The notes under the pieces are model-generated. The model was not told where the DNA came from. It searched no databases and saw nothing but the letters and a program-made list of their open reading frames with translations. 41,909 nt of DNA from Prevotella sp. (GTDB lineage: Bacteria; Bacteroidota; Bacteroidia; Bacteroidales; Bacteroidaceae): the NCBI GenBank assembly GCA_017619375.1, contig JAFZSL010000074.1, positions 1-41,909 of the forward strand, written 5' to 3'. This document shows positions 33,138 through 41,754 of the stretch, piece by piece. Position 1 is the first letter of the stretch. The number at the start of each line of letters is the position of its first letter. Position numbers and translations under genes: made by a program.

Positions 33138-33809
33138 ATGAGCCACACTGAAGACAGCACATCATATAAAAACCAAAATGAAGAAACCGTAAGAAGCCAT
33201 GGCAATGACCAGGAAGAAACAAGCCACAGGCAGCAGGGTCAGGAAGAAAAAACCGTAATCTCTTTCAACAGCAACAAGGAAGATGAAGCCACAGAAATCC
33301 CTCAAAACAGAGAGGAAGTACCTGATACCATCTACAATCATGGCAAGGCAGACGAAGCCACGACCGTTCAACGTCAACGCCAAGAAGAGCACCTGGAATA
33401 TGAGAATCCTATCAAGGAAGAGCAGACGGCATCACCTCAAGTCGGGGATTTCATCTTGAACAAAGGCCCTGAGACGGACGCCAAACTGGTTTACGGGTGG
33501 AGCATCAAAGGACGCAAGAAATTCATACTCCGGGAGGGGAAGAACTACATAGGAAGGCGCGATGAGGCATTGCCGTCAGACCTCTCTCTCAACGACGATT
33601 ATGCCAGTGCACGCTCCATCTGCATTGAAGCGACCAAGACCTACTCCCAACGAGGAATGAAAAACTATGAATACCAATTGACCATCGAACGGGCAAAGAA
33701 TCCCGTGCTGATCTGCAACAGGGAGTATCCCATAGGTTCATGCATCATGCTGGATTACAACGACACCATCGTCCTGGGGAAAACCAAATTGACCTTGAAA
33801 AGCATATAG
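33138..33809 (+). CDS. Degenerate FHA-domain protein with acidic N-terminus
   Basis: A 223-aa, probably cytosolic protein. Residues 1-100 are highly charged and low in complexity (repeated QEE, NEE, DEAT, REE). Residues ~115-223 look like an FHA beta-sandwich: REGKNYIGRRDEALPSDLSL matches the GR-x-D core, and NPVLICNREYPIG plus LDYNDTIVLGKTKLTLKSI match the end of the fold. The usual SxxH phosphothreonine motif is changed to SARSI, so phosphopeptide binding may be weakened or lost. No kinase is nearby. It precedes a single-pass membrane protein gene on the same strand that has its own promoter. The FHA call is by pattern and is moderately sure. Confidence 0.7.
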   Translation: MSHTEDSTSYKNQNEETVRSHGNDQEETSHRQQGQEEKTVISFNSNKEDEATEIPQNREEVPDTIYNHGKADEATTVQRQRQEEHLEYENPIKEEQTASPQVGDFILNKGPETDAKLVYGWSIKGRKKFILREGKNYIGRRDEALPSDLSLNDDYASARSICIEATKTYSQRGMKNYEYQLTIERAKNPVLICNREYPIGSCIMLDYNDTIVLGKTKLTLKSI

Positions 33810-33865
33810 CATATCAAGATGATTGGCTCGTCCCAGCCACACATGATAAGAAAAACGTTCGCATT

Positions 33866-33897
33866 TTTGGTAGGTTCGCATATTTATACTATCTTTG
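33866..33897 (+). promoter_or_regulatory. Promoter of the 218-aa membrane protein gene
   Basis: TTTG (33866-33869), 20 nt, TATCTTTG (33890-33897): a full consensus match. The predicted leader to the ATG at 34004 is about 100 nt, long for this window. Confidence 0.75.
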
Positions 33898-34003
33898 CTA
33901 CGCAAACGGGATACCTTGCAGCATCGCCCGGCCCATCATCTTCATCCGAATCCCGACATATGAACCGGGGCGTACACGAACACAAACATCAATCATTCAC
34001 AAA

Positions 34004-34660
34004 ATGGACACACACATTCAAGACAAGATAGACAGGCACCTGCTGGGCAGGATGACTGAAGAGGAGAAGAAGGCGTTCGAGGCAGAAATGGAAGCCGACG
34101 AAGAATTGAAAAAGCAATACCTGGCCACAAAAGCCCGACAGAAGGAAACGGGGTTGGGAAAGGGAAAGCCTGCCTCTTCGTCCTCGAAAAGGAAATGGAT
34201 GTATGTCGCCATCTGCATGGCAGCCGCCGTATTGATTGCCTTCTTCTACCTGCATTTGGAAACAACAGATGTTGGCAACCCGCCCATCCGTGGAGGAGAA
34301 GGTTCCGCCTTCAACAAAGAAGTGGATTCGCTCGTGAAAAACAAGGATTATGCAAAAGCCCTTGAAAACATCGAGGGGAAAGTGACGTATTGCGAGGGTC
34401 TGATAGAGCATTACAACAACTTTGTCGATAGCATCCCCAAGGAATACGCCGAAGAAACAGGAGCGCCAGCATCTCCGGAAGAGGCACGGAAAGAATTAAA
34501 GAAAGCGGAAGCAGAGTTGATGGATTTGAAACTCATAAAGGCACAGGTGCTTCTCCAAAAGGGAGAGAAAGACAAGGCGGCAGCCATACTCATGGAATTG
34601 ACCCACGAAGACTCGACCGTCAAGGAGACGGCCAAGGAACTGCTCGAGGAAATCGAATGA
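34004..34660 (+). CDS. Single-pass membrane protein with anti-sigma-like N-terminus and helical (TPR-like) C-terminus
   Basis: A 218-aa protein. An in-frame ATG at 33740 exists, but the segment between has no protein-like character and contains the promoter, so ATG 34004 is chosen. Residues 1-64 are charged and helical, with DKIDRHLLGRMTEEEKKAFE. This resembles the cytosolic start of Bacteroidota anti-sigma or TPR-type membrane proteins. Residues 65-84 (WMYVAICMAAAVLIAFFYLH) form one transmembrane helix, with KRK before it pointing to a cytosolic N-terminus. The rest is helical with heptad-like charges (ARKELKKAEAELMDLKLI, QVLLQKGEKDKAAAILMEL), like one or two TPR units. No sigma factor gene is adjacent. 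Function is not known. Confidence 0.75.
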   Translation: MDTHIQDKIDRHLLGRMTEEEKKAFEAEMEADEELKKQYLATKARQKETGLGKGKPASSSSKRKWMYVAICMAAAVLIAFFYLHLETTDVGNPPIRGGEGSAFNKEVDSLVKNKDYAKALENIEGKVTYCEGLIEHYNNFVDSIPKEYAEETGAPASPEEARKELKKAEAELMDLKLIKAQVLLQKGEKDKAAAILMELTHEDSTVKETAKELLEEIE

Positions 34661-34747
34661 CAGAAGCCCCATCCCTTTCCAAGAAGTGAACCAAACCAAA
34701 CCCAACAATAGGCTTTACCTCTATCATCACCCACAACCGAAAACATC

Positions 34748-37700
34748 ATGAAACACCGACTGTCCATCCTCCTTGCCATCGTGCTGGCATGGGGGGCATA
34801 CACCATTCCCGCACACGCCATCAGCCGTTCACTTACTTACAACGGTTCGACGCTCAACACGGCCAGGAACGCCAAGATGACCGTGTCGCAACTGCAGTCG
34901 AGCATCACCTTGGACAACAACGTGGACTACACCATCACGGCGTTGGAAGGGAAGACCGCCATGACGGGAACCATCAACATCACCGACAACCGCTCGACGG
35001 TGATTTTCTCCAACATAAGGCCCTCACAGGTGCTGTCCAACTGGCTGCGCTACATCCAGGTCAACGGCGCCACCGCCGTCGACGGTGTCAACTGCCGTGT
35101 GGAGACCTACCGTCATGGCACCATCGTACTCCCCTACCCCGTCGCCTGCCACCCCCTCACCGTGTACACCAAAACCAACCTGGGCGGCGAGTCCAACAAC
35201 CAATACGAAGTGGGCACCTATTACGACCGCTTGGGCAACTTCGACAACGCCATACAGAGTTTCACGCTCAAGCGCGGCTACATGGTGACGATGGCCAACC
35301 ATGCCGACGGCACGGGCTACAGCCACTGCTTCATCGCCAACGACGGCGACATCACCGTCACCCTGCCCAAGGACATGCGCGGCAGCGTCAGTTTCCTCCG
35401 CATCTTCCGCTGGCGGTGGCCGAGCAAGAAAGGCTACGCCGGCCGCACACTCACCCCCATGGGGCTGATGCGCGTCACCTGGTACTACCAGTGGGACGCC
35501 GCCAATCACCAAGACACCGACTACGACTATGTGCCGCAACGCCACCATGAGAACGGCAGCACCTACAACGGCACGCCCACCTATGCCTGGCCCGGATGGG
35601 AAACGCTCAACCAACAGACGTCGGCCCACGTGCTCGGTGTGAACGAACCCGACAACACCAGCGGCAGCGAGATGTATATGACGGTGCCCGACCTCATCAA
35701 ACTCCACGCCGACTACCTCCGAAGCGGCATGCGCATCGGCACCTTCGCCACCTGCAACCCCAACACGGGATGGGTGAAAGCCTATGTGGACTCCTGCGAG
35801 GCCCACAACTACCGCGTGGACTTCGTGGCCACCCACTACTATATCGGAGGACAAAAGCCCGAAAACTGCATCGCCTCACTCAAGTCGCTCTACGACGCCA
35901 CCGGACTGCCCGTGTGGTGCACGGAATGGAACAACGGCGCCAACTGGACCAGCGAAAGTTCTTTCTACACCGACTCGCTGAAAACCTGGTACACCTGGGC
36001 CAGCGGCGACGACCAGAAGATGAACGGCATCTGGCTGCGCGACGTGCTGAAAAGGGCCGACTACGCTGCCAACACCGAGTGGCTGGAGCGCCTGGCCGTC
36101 TACAACAGCGTGCAGGAGAAAAGGTTCGTACACTGGGAGTCCGATGACTTCTGGACCACCGCCGGCGGAGAACTCTATGGCAGTTACAACAGCGATTTCG
36201 CCTACAAGAAGACCACCGACGTGTGGATGAACTGGCGCGACCAGGGCGACCCATGCAACCTCTCCGCCGGATACTCCCTCGATGGCAGCACCATCCAACT
36301 GTCGTGGAGAGACCCCAACACCGACTGGACGAAGACGGTGTATGTGCAGGAACGCACCTCCGGCAACCAATGGGTGACAAGGGCGACGCTCGGCGTCTGC
36401 GACGACGAATGGCGCGAGGCCACCATCCCCGCTGACGAATGCGATGGCAGCAAACTTTTCCGCGTGTTGGCCGTCGACGCCAACGGACAGTCGCACTACA
36501 GCAACTGGGTGGACCTCTCAAGCAACGACACCCCCAACGGATTCATCAAACTCACCTCGATTCCCGGCAACTACGAAGACTTCTATTATGTCGTCTGCAG
36601 CAAGAGCAACCCCGCGCTGTGCTGGACACTGGCCAACGCCAAGCCCACCGACGACTACACCTCCCTCGTGGGCACGAACCAAGCCAGTTGGCAAGGTGCC
36701 AGCGGCACGACAACGGGCAACGGCATCGCCTTGGTGGAACTGTACAACTCCTCTTCCGCCGGCACGAAGATGTCGCAGACGGTCAAATCGCTCCCCAACG
36801 GCATCTACCGCGCCGTGCTCTACGCCACCTCGCACAACGCACGTGGCGAGAACGGCGCCACGCTCAACGGTACCCGCGACGACGTGGCCTATGTCTTCGC
36901 CACGGCTTCGGGACAGACGCAGAAGACCTACTTCACCGCCTCTGGCATCACCCCGGGCTTCCTCGCCGGCGAGCCGCACGAATGCACCATCAGCAACATC
37001 AGGGTGACCAACGGCACGATGACACTCGGCCTGGGCCTCGACCAATCCAACGTGACGGGATGGCACTGCATCCAAATCAAGTCGCTCACCCGCACTGGCG
37101 ACATCGAGGGCGTGGAGGCCGGCGAGTCGGCCTTCAAGGCGGTGCATTACTCCACCATGGCGGAAACAGGCACCGTGCTTGACCAGGTATGGCAGATAGA
37201 GTCCAATGCGGCGAGCAGCGGCTACGCGCTGAGAAGTCCGGCTCGTCACGACGAGGTGCTGTGCAGCGCGTCGAGCAGTCTCTTCCAGACCGATGGCAAG
37301 ACGCATCTCGGCACGGCCACCAGCGGTTTCCTGCCGGTGTACGACAACGCCAACGGCTGCTGGAGGATGCAGAACGTCTATCACAACACCTACTGCGGCA
37401 CGGGAGCCACACCGACGGAGGATGCCGAGGTGAAGGGCGACATGACACAGGCACGCGCCGACCAACTCATCATCTATGCCGTCAGGAAGTTGGACTTCAA
37501 CCAGAAATACATCGTGGAGAAAGGCAACCACCAGACCGACTTCACCGTGAACAACCCCGGACTGGGATGGGGCACGGTGACCGGCTCGCCCATGGGCAGC
37601 GGAAGGGTGGAATATCCGGCATGCTGGGACTTCCAAAAGAATTTCGGCGGATGGAACGACGCCTTCACAGGGTCGGCGACACTCAGCGACGGCCACGCCG

Positions 37701-38845
37701 GCACCTTCTTCAACGCCTGGGCCGGAACGTTCACCTATGCCGAACTCTCCCAGGAGGTCACCTCACTGCCCAACGGCGTCTACAAGTTGACTGCCGACTT
37801 CGCCACCACGCAGGGCTACGACCGCGTCACCACCAAGACCGCCCTTTACGGCAATGCCGGCGAGGGCAACATCTCACGGGCATACAACATCACCGGAACG
37901 GGCGACAACTCCTTCAACCGCTACGAGTGCTACGTCCTGGTGACGGGCAACAAGATGACCCTTGGTGCCAGAAGCGACGGCACATGGTTCAAGGTGGCCG
38001 ACTTCCACCTCGAATATGTCTGTCAGGAAGGAGAAGCCACGGAGGAAATCCGAGGCTATCTGGACAATGGCCGCGCACTGCAATACCAATGCTGGCGGAT
38101 GAACGACGAGTGGCTCGACCTGTCGGCCTTCCCCGACTGCCGTGACCTGCAAATCGACCAGTTGCCGACAAACGCCCTGGTGAAGATGGCGCCCGGCGCC
38201 ACGGTGGATGCTGCCTACAACCCGTCTAACATCGTGAAGGACGGCCATTGCGCCAACTTCATCATCACCGACGAGGAGCCGCTCACCGTGGGCGAGGCGT
38301 TCGAGGCCGACAAGGTGACCTACGTCCGACACGACACACCCAATGAATGGCACGCATTGTTCCTGCCCTTCAGTATCAAACCCTCCGACAACGTGAAAGT
38401 GGGCAGGCTCTCCAAGAAGGACGGCAACACGCTCTTCTGCCTGTATGCCAACAGTCAGGCCAACGCCCCCGCCGTTGTGAAATTCGCCGATGCCAGCATC
38501 GTGCTTCAACATGTGCCGGTGTCGCCCACCGCAGAATACGATAATGAGGGATGGGGCATCCACGGCACTTATCTCGCAGGAAGCGGCGTGACACCCCTCC
38601 GGTGGAAAGCCGACGGCGTGGAGAACTGGAACGACCTGACCCTCATCTTCCTGGGTGACGTCAACCGTGACGGGGCCATCACCATCTCAGACGTGACAGC
38701 CATGGTGGACATCGTCCTGGGCATGGACAAGACACCTCCCTACCGTTACGACCACGATGCCGCCGACATGAACGGCGACAACGATATTAGTGTCTCAGAC
38801 GTCACCGTCCTCGTCAACATGATCCTGACCAATGGGATGGAGTGA
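34748..38845 (+). CDS. Secreted GH128-like glycosidase with FN3, two beta-sandwich modules, LPF-like module and dockerin tail
   Basis: A 1365-aa exported protein with signal peptide MKHRLSILLAIVLAWGAYTI. Residues ~230-470 fit the Asl1/GH128-type TIM barrel (PF11790-like): VLGVNEPD (Glu about 299, likely acid/base), DFVATHYYIGG, and VWCTEWNNG (Glu about 394, likely nucleophile). GH128 members cleave beta-1,3-glucan; the substrate here is inferred. An FN3-like domain covers ~500-590. Two jelly-roll-like modules lie at ~600-780 and ~955-1095, each with SLPNGIYR or SLPNGVYKL. An LPF-like segment follows (ALFLPFSIKPS, ~1200), then a dockerin doublet at ~1297-1362 (GDVNRDGAITISDV, ADMNGDNDISVSDV). 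It has no T9SS-like tail. The gene is visibly richer in G+C, with C-ending codons, than most of the window. Confidence 0.82.
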   Translation: MKHRLSILLAIVLAWGAYTIPAHAISRSLTYNGSTLNTARNAKMTVSQLQSSITLDNNVDYTITALEGKTAMTGTINITDNRSTVIFSNIRPSQVLSNWLRYIQVNGATAVDGVNCRVETYRHGTIVLPYPVACHPLTVYTKTNLGGESNNQYEVGTYYDRLGNFDNAIQSFTLKRGYMVTMANHADGTGYSHCFIANDGDITVTLPKDMRGSVSFLRIFRWRWPSKKGYAGRTLTPMGLMRVTWYYQWDAANHQDTDYDYVPQRHHENGSTYNGTPTYAWPGWETLNQQTSAHVLGVNEPDNTSGSEMYMTVPDLIKLHADYLRSGMRIGTFATCNPNTGWVKAYVDSCEAHNYRVDFVATHYYIGGQKPENCIASLKSLYDATGLPVWCTEWNNGANWTSESSFYTDSLKTWYTWASGDDQKMNGIWLRDVLKRADYAANTEWLERLAVYNSVQEKRFVHWESDDFWTTAGGELYGSYNSDFAYKKTTDVWMNWRDQGDPCNLSAGYSLDGSTIQLSWRDPNTDWTKTVYVQERTSGNQWVTRATLGVCDDEWREATIPADECDGSKLFRVLAVDANGQSHYSNWVDLSSNDTPNGFIKLTSIPGNYEDFYYVVCSKSNPALCWTLANAKPTDDYTSLVGTNQASWQGASGTTTGNGIALVELYNSSSAGTKMSQTVKSLPNGIYRAVLYATSHNARGENGATLNGTRDDVAYVFATASGQTQKTYFTASGITPGFLAGEPHECTISNIRVTNGTMTLGLGLDQSNVTGWHCIQIKSLTRTGDIEGVEAGESAFKAVHYSTMAETGTVLDQVWQIESNAASSGYALRSPARHDEVLCSASSSLFQTDGKTHLGTATSGFLPVYDNANGCWRMQNVYHNTYCGTGATPTEDAEVKGDMTQARADQLIIYAVRKLDFNQKYIVEKGNHQTDFTVNNPGLGWGTVTGSPMGSGRVEYPACWDFQKNFGGWNDAFTGSATLSDGHAGTFFNAWAGTFTYAELSQEVTSLPNGVYKLTADFATTQGYDRVTTKTALYGNAGEGNISRAYNITGTGDNSFNRYECYVLVTGNKMTLGARSDGTWFKVADFHLEYVCQEGEATEEIRGYLDNGRALQYQCWRMNDEWLDLSAFPDCRDLQIDQLPTNALVKMAPGATVDAAYNPSNIVKDGHCANFIITDEEPLTVGEAFEADKVTYVRHDTPNEWHALFLPFSIKPSDNVKVGRLSKKDGNTLFCLYANSQANAPAVVKFADASIVLQHVPVSPTAEYDNEGWGIHGTYLAGSGVTPLRWKADGVENWNDLTLIFLGDVNRDGAITISDVTAMVDIVLGMDKTPPYRYDHDAADMNGDNDISVSDVTVLVNMILTNGME

Positions 38846-38874
38846 CCTCCCAAAAGGTGACAGGAGGGGCTCTG

Positions 38875-39155
38875 GTATATGACGCTGAAAGCGTCACCTC
38901 TCAATAACCGTAGTGTCCGTAGGACCTGCGGCACGCATGAAGGATTAGCCTACACTCTGAAAGAGTGCCCCAACAGCAGACTTGGGTGACCCCTGCAGGG
39001 TCAATGCCCCTCCAACGCATTCCCATCCGGGGGTGCTACGCACACCCCGGCTATTGAGAGGTGAACCCTTCGGGTTCCCGTGCACTCTGGTAACTGATAA
39101 TCAGCCAATCAAAGACCCCACCCCAGCCCCTCCCCTGAGGGTAGGGGATATGCGC
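38875..39155. repeat. 280-bp intergenic direct repeat, copy 1
   Basis: It begins GTATATGACGCTGAAAGCG and ends GGGGATATGCGC. It is near-identical to copy 2 at 39248-39527. Inside, CACCTCTCAATA (38895-38906) and TATTGAGAGGTG (39052-39063) are perfect inverted arms 145 bp apart. Smaller hairpins such as GACGCTGAAAGCGTC are also present. Short frames through it lack starts and composition of real genes. Confidence 0.9.
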
Positions 39156-39218
39156 ACCGCACGTTGTAGGGGATATGCACACTGCACGTTGTTGGGGATA
39201 TGCGCACTACACGTTGCG
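39144..39218. repeat. Three 25-bp tandem repeats
   Basis: Units start at 39144, 39169 and 39194 with GGGGATATGC and continue RCACYRCACGTTG. A partial fourth copy of the first part occurs at the end of the second 280-bp repeat (39516-39527). No function is evident. Confidence 0.85.
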
Positions 39219-39247
39219 CACTGTAGGGGCGTGTCTTGTGCCCGCCC

Positions 39248-39527
39248 GTATATGACGCTGAAAGCGTCACCTCTCAATAACCGTAGTGTCCGTAGGACCT
39301 GCGGCAAGCCTGAAGGATTAACCTGCACTCTGAAAGAGTGCCCCAACAGCAGACTTGGGTGACACCTTCAGGGTCAATGCCTCCAACGCATTCCCATCCG
39401 GGGGTGCTACGCACACCCCGGCTATTGAGAGGTGAACCCTTCGGGTTCCCGTGCACTCTGGTGACTGATAATCAGCCAATCAAAGACCCCACCCCAGCCC
39501 CTCCCCTCGAGGGTTGGGGATATGCGC
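39248..39527. repeat. 280-bp intergenic direct repeat, copy 2
   Basis: This is the second copy of the repeat at 38875-39155, with scattered substitutions and a few 1-2 base indels. It carries the same inverted arms. It ends 18 bp before the stop codon of the minus-strand esterase gene. The 700 bp between 38846 and 39544 hold only these repeats and the 25-bp array. Confidence 0.9.
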
Positions 39528-39544
39528 GCAGATGTGCAAAGTGG

Positions 39545-41338
39545 TCAGAAAGCAAGGTATTTTTTCCCGTTCTTGATATATATCCCTTTTCGTAGTACAG
39601 AGGACGAATTGGATACAGAGACCTTGCGTCCCTGGAGGTCATAAACGGCATCGTCATTGGGCATTGCCCTCTTGTCATTCTGCACCTCATCGATGCCAGT
39701 GCCTTCATAGCTGTTGGCGGTCAGGATAAGTTGGCCGACGATGCAGTCGCTCCATTCCGAGGCGGCAGAATAGATGGCGATGGAATAGGTGCCCTGCTCC
39801 GTGATGTCAAACTCGAAGACTTGCTGTTCGGGATTGCCAAAGCTGTTGGATGCCACATTGCCGATGTTGATATCAGGCATGTAGGTCTGACTGGCAACAC
39901 TGCTGCCGCCCGTGCTTTTCTCGATATTCAATTCCACGGAACCGAAATTCGGCATGTTCCAGTTACAGATTCTGTACTTCAGCGTATAGTGTCCAGGAGT
40001 CAGGTTCAGTGTCGTACCACCGTCGGAAAGTCCGAATTTTGCCCAACCTTGATGAGCGCTTCCACTGATATTGCGGAAGTAAAGGCCATAGTTGAATCCA
40101 GGTGAAGCCCCTGTAAACTGTAGGACGCGGCAGCCCTGTGAGTAGCCGTTGCTATAGCCTGTTCGACGCTCCTTGCTGTCGTAGGTGGTCCATCCGGCGG
40201 GCAGTGCGCCTCCCTCGTTGAAATCCGACGAGAGGGTGAGCGTTGTCGGAGCCTGGAGCGTCACTACGACGGAGGCGGTGGTTGTCTCGCCGTCATTGTC
40301 TGTGGCAACGACCTTCAGCGTGTGCTTGCCAGCCTTGGCACCCGTCAGGACGGCCTCGTAGGGCTTGGCTGTACAGGTGGCAAGGAGCGTCGTTCCATCA
40401 TAGAACTCCACCGTTTCCACCGTGCCGTTGGAGTCGTCGGCCGTGGCGGTTATGGTAAGGTCGGGGAAGATGTTCTCTCCAGCAGGGGCGAAGCTGATGT
40501 ATTTGGCTCCTGCCTTGGGTGATGTGATGCTGACGTTGGGAGAGGTCTTGTTCAGAGAGTAGTTCTTGCAGAAATTCCAAATCTCCTTGCCCGTGTACAC
40601 CTGAGGCTCCTTGCATATCCAATGCCCTTTTCCTGCCAGTTCCAGCAGCCTTACTTCAACGTTGTCATTGCCCGGCCCCCAGACATGGAGTTTGGCGCCA
40701 CTGAAGCCATTGTAATTGTTCGTCACATTGGCCGTTGTGGGGCAACCGTTATGATTGATCCATACGTTCAGGGCCGGTTGGACACCACTGAAGGCGCACA
40801 CATCGTCAGCCGTGCCATGGATATGCAGAATCGGTATGGGACGCACGTTGGCATTGGCCGTGGCACCGCCCATGGGATAGCCGCTGACAGGACAGAAGGC
40901 GGCAATGAGGTCGGGAATCTTGTTCATGGCATGGTAAGTGAACATGCCACCCATGGAGAATCCACCGAGATAGACGCGGTTACGGTCAATCTTATACTGT
41001 GACGCCATCTTGTCGATAATGGCCTTGACGAAATTGATGTCACGGTCTCCGGAAGTGTCCCACGATTTGTCGATACCGTTTGGGAATACCACGACGAACT
41101 TGGCAGTGTCGCACACCGCTTCCATGCTCACATTGTCGTTTTTGAACTCATTGTTCTGCATCCAATTGGCATCCTGGCTGTAGCCATGGCAGAAGATGAG
41201 AAGCGGGCGGTTCTCGCCGAGGTTTTGCGGCGCATAGACGTTGTACGAACGGTTGGTGCCGTTAACGGTGATATTGTCGGCTTTCACCGATACCATCCCT
41301 GCCATTACCAAGAGGAGTAAGATAAAAATCTGTTTCAT
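39545..41338 (-). CDS. Secreted CE1-like esterase (feruloyl esterase / PHB depolymerase type) with Ig-like module and T9SS-like tail
   Basis: A 597-aa exported esterase, started at ATG 41338 because the signal peptide (MKQIFILLLLVMAGMVSVKA) begins there; the frame extends to 41365. Residues ~25-250 are an alpha/beta hydrolase of the LpqC/feruloyl-esterase type: PLLIFCHGYSQDA (oxyanion region), nucleophile Ser in GGFSMGGM (~128), Asp in HGTADDV (~178) and His in GKGHWICK (~238). An Ig-like module follows at ~265-360 (VEFYDGTTLLATCTAKPYEA), then a beta-sandwich at ~365-550. The C-terminus is a T9SS-like tail (VYDLQGRKV to GIYIKNGKKYLAF). Such enzymes release ferulate or acetate from plant hemicellulose; the exact ester is not known. 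It is monocistronic. Confidence 0.9.
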   Translation of the reverse strand: MKQIFILLLLVMAGMVSVKADNITVNGTNRSYNVYAPQNLGENRPLLIFCHGYSQDANWMQNNEFKNDNVSMEAVCDTAKFVVVFPNGIDKSWDTSGDRDINFVKAIIDKMASQYKIDRNRVYLGGFSMGGMFTYHAMNKIPDLIAAFCPVSGYPMGGATANANVRPIPILHIHGTADDVCAFSGVQPALNVWINHNGCPTTANVTNNYNGFSGAKLHVWGPGNDNVEVRLLELAGKGHWICKEPQVYTGKEIWNFCKNYSLNKTSPNVSITSPKAGAKYISFAPAGENIFPDLTITATADDSNGTVETVEFYDGTTLLATCTAKPYEAVLTGAKAGKHTLKVVATDNDGETTTASVVVTLQAPTTLTLSSDFNEGGALPAGWTTYDSKERRTGYSNGYSQGCRVLQFTGASPGFNYGLYFRNISGSAHQGWAKFGLSDGGTTLNLTPGHYTLKYRICNWNMPNFGSVELNIEKSTGGSSVASQTYMPDINIGNVASNSFGNPEQQVFEFDITEQGTYSIAIYSAASEWSDCIVGQLILTANSYEGTGIDEVQNDKRAMPNDDAVYDLQGRKVSVSNSSSVLRKGIYIKNGKKYLAF

Positions 41339-41412
41339 AGATAAGTTATTATTTTTGTTTGTCATTTATTGTGTTTGCTGTTGACACGATTGATATCTGT
41401 GCAAACGATGTG

Positions 41413-41420
41413 CAAAGATA
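41413..41420 (-). promoter_or_regulatory. -7 element (TATCTTTG) of the esterase gene
   Basis: TATCTTTG on the minus strand, 75 bp before the chosen ATG at 41338. A TTTG lies 23 nt upstream (41447-41444), wider than standard. Confidence 0.55.
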
Positions 41421-41482
41421 CGAAATATTAGAGAATTGTTAGTCAAACGAATAATTTTTTACTGAAGCGCCCATCTTTTTTA

Positions 41483-41617
41483 TCAAGAATTATATGTCTT
41501 TAGCTCCTTGCTGCCACATTTGGAGCATACGACACCCTCCTTCTCGCGAAGGTCGTGAAGGTAACGCTCACAGGACTCCTCATCTGTGAATCTCTTACCA
41601 AATTCTATCAGTTTCAT
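41483..41617 (-). pseudogene. IS1595-type transposase fragment (N-terminal zinc ribbon only)
   Basis: The 44-aa frame reads MKLIEFGKRFTDEESCERYL, then HDLREKEGVVCSKCGSKELK, and stops soon after. This matches the N-terminal helix and zinc ribbon of IS1595-family transposases (FPDEEAC..YL, GxVCPKCGS). The first zinc-ribbon pair C31/C34 is present; the second pair and the whole DDE catalytic domain are missing. It is either a decayed insertion remnant or a small stand-alone zinc-ribbon peptide. A remnant is more likely, because the region on both sides is AT-rich and has no companion transposase part. Confidence 0.7.
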
Positions 41618-41722
41618 ATATTTCAGTATTTACCATAAAAGTAATGATTACAAGGGAAAACGTCATACATTTTCATAGAAAAAAGCGGATAATCATTTTA
41701 ATTCGTGAAAAATATGCAATGC

Positions 41723-41754
41723 TTTGTGTGTTCGGAAATAAAGTATTACCTTTG
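41723..41754 (+). promoter_or_regulatory. Strong plus-strand promoter reading out of the window
   Basis: TTTG (41723-41726), 20 nt, TACCTTTG (41747-41754): a full consensus match. The following 150 bp contain no reading frame, but hold ACTTTAAAAAGT and a boxA-like TTGTTCTTTGACA (about 41836-41848), so the product may be a stable RNA or a long leader. The gene itself lies beyond the window. Confidence 0.7.

Noticed and set aside
38982-39595. Several 60-126-aa frames inside the 280-bp repeats
   Set aside because: The frames occur on both strands of a repeated, hairpin-rich segment, lack promoters and do not resemble proteins; the repeat explains the similarity of their translations.
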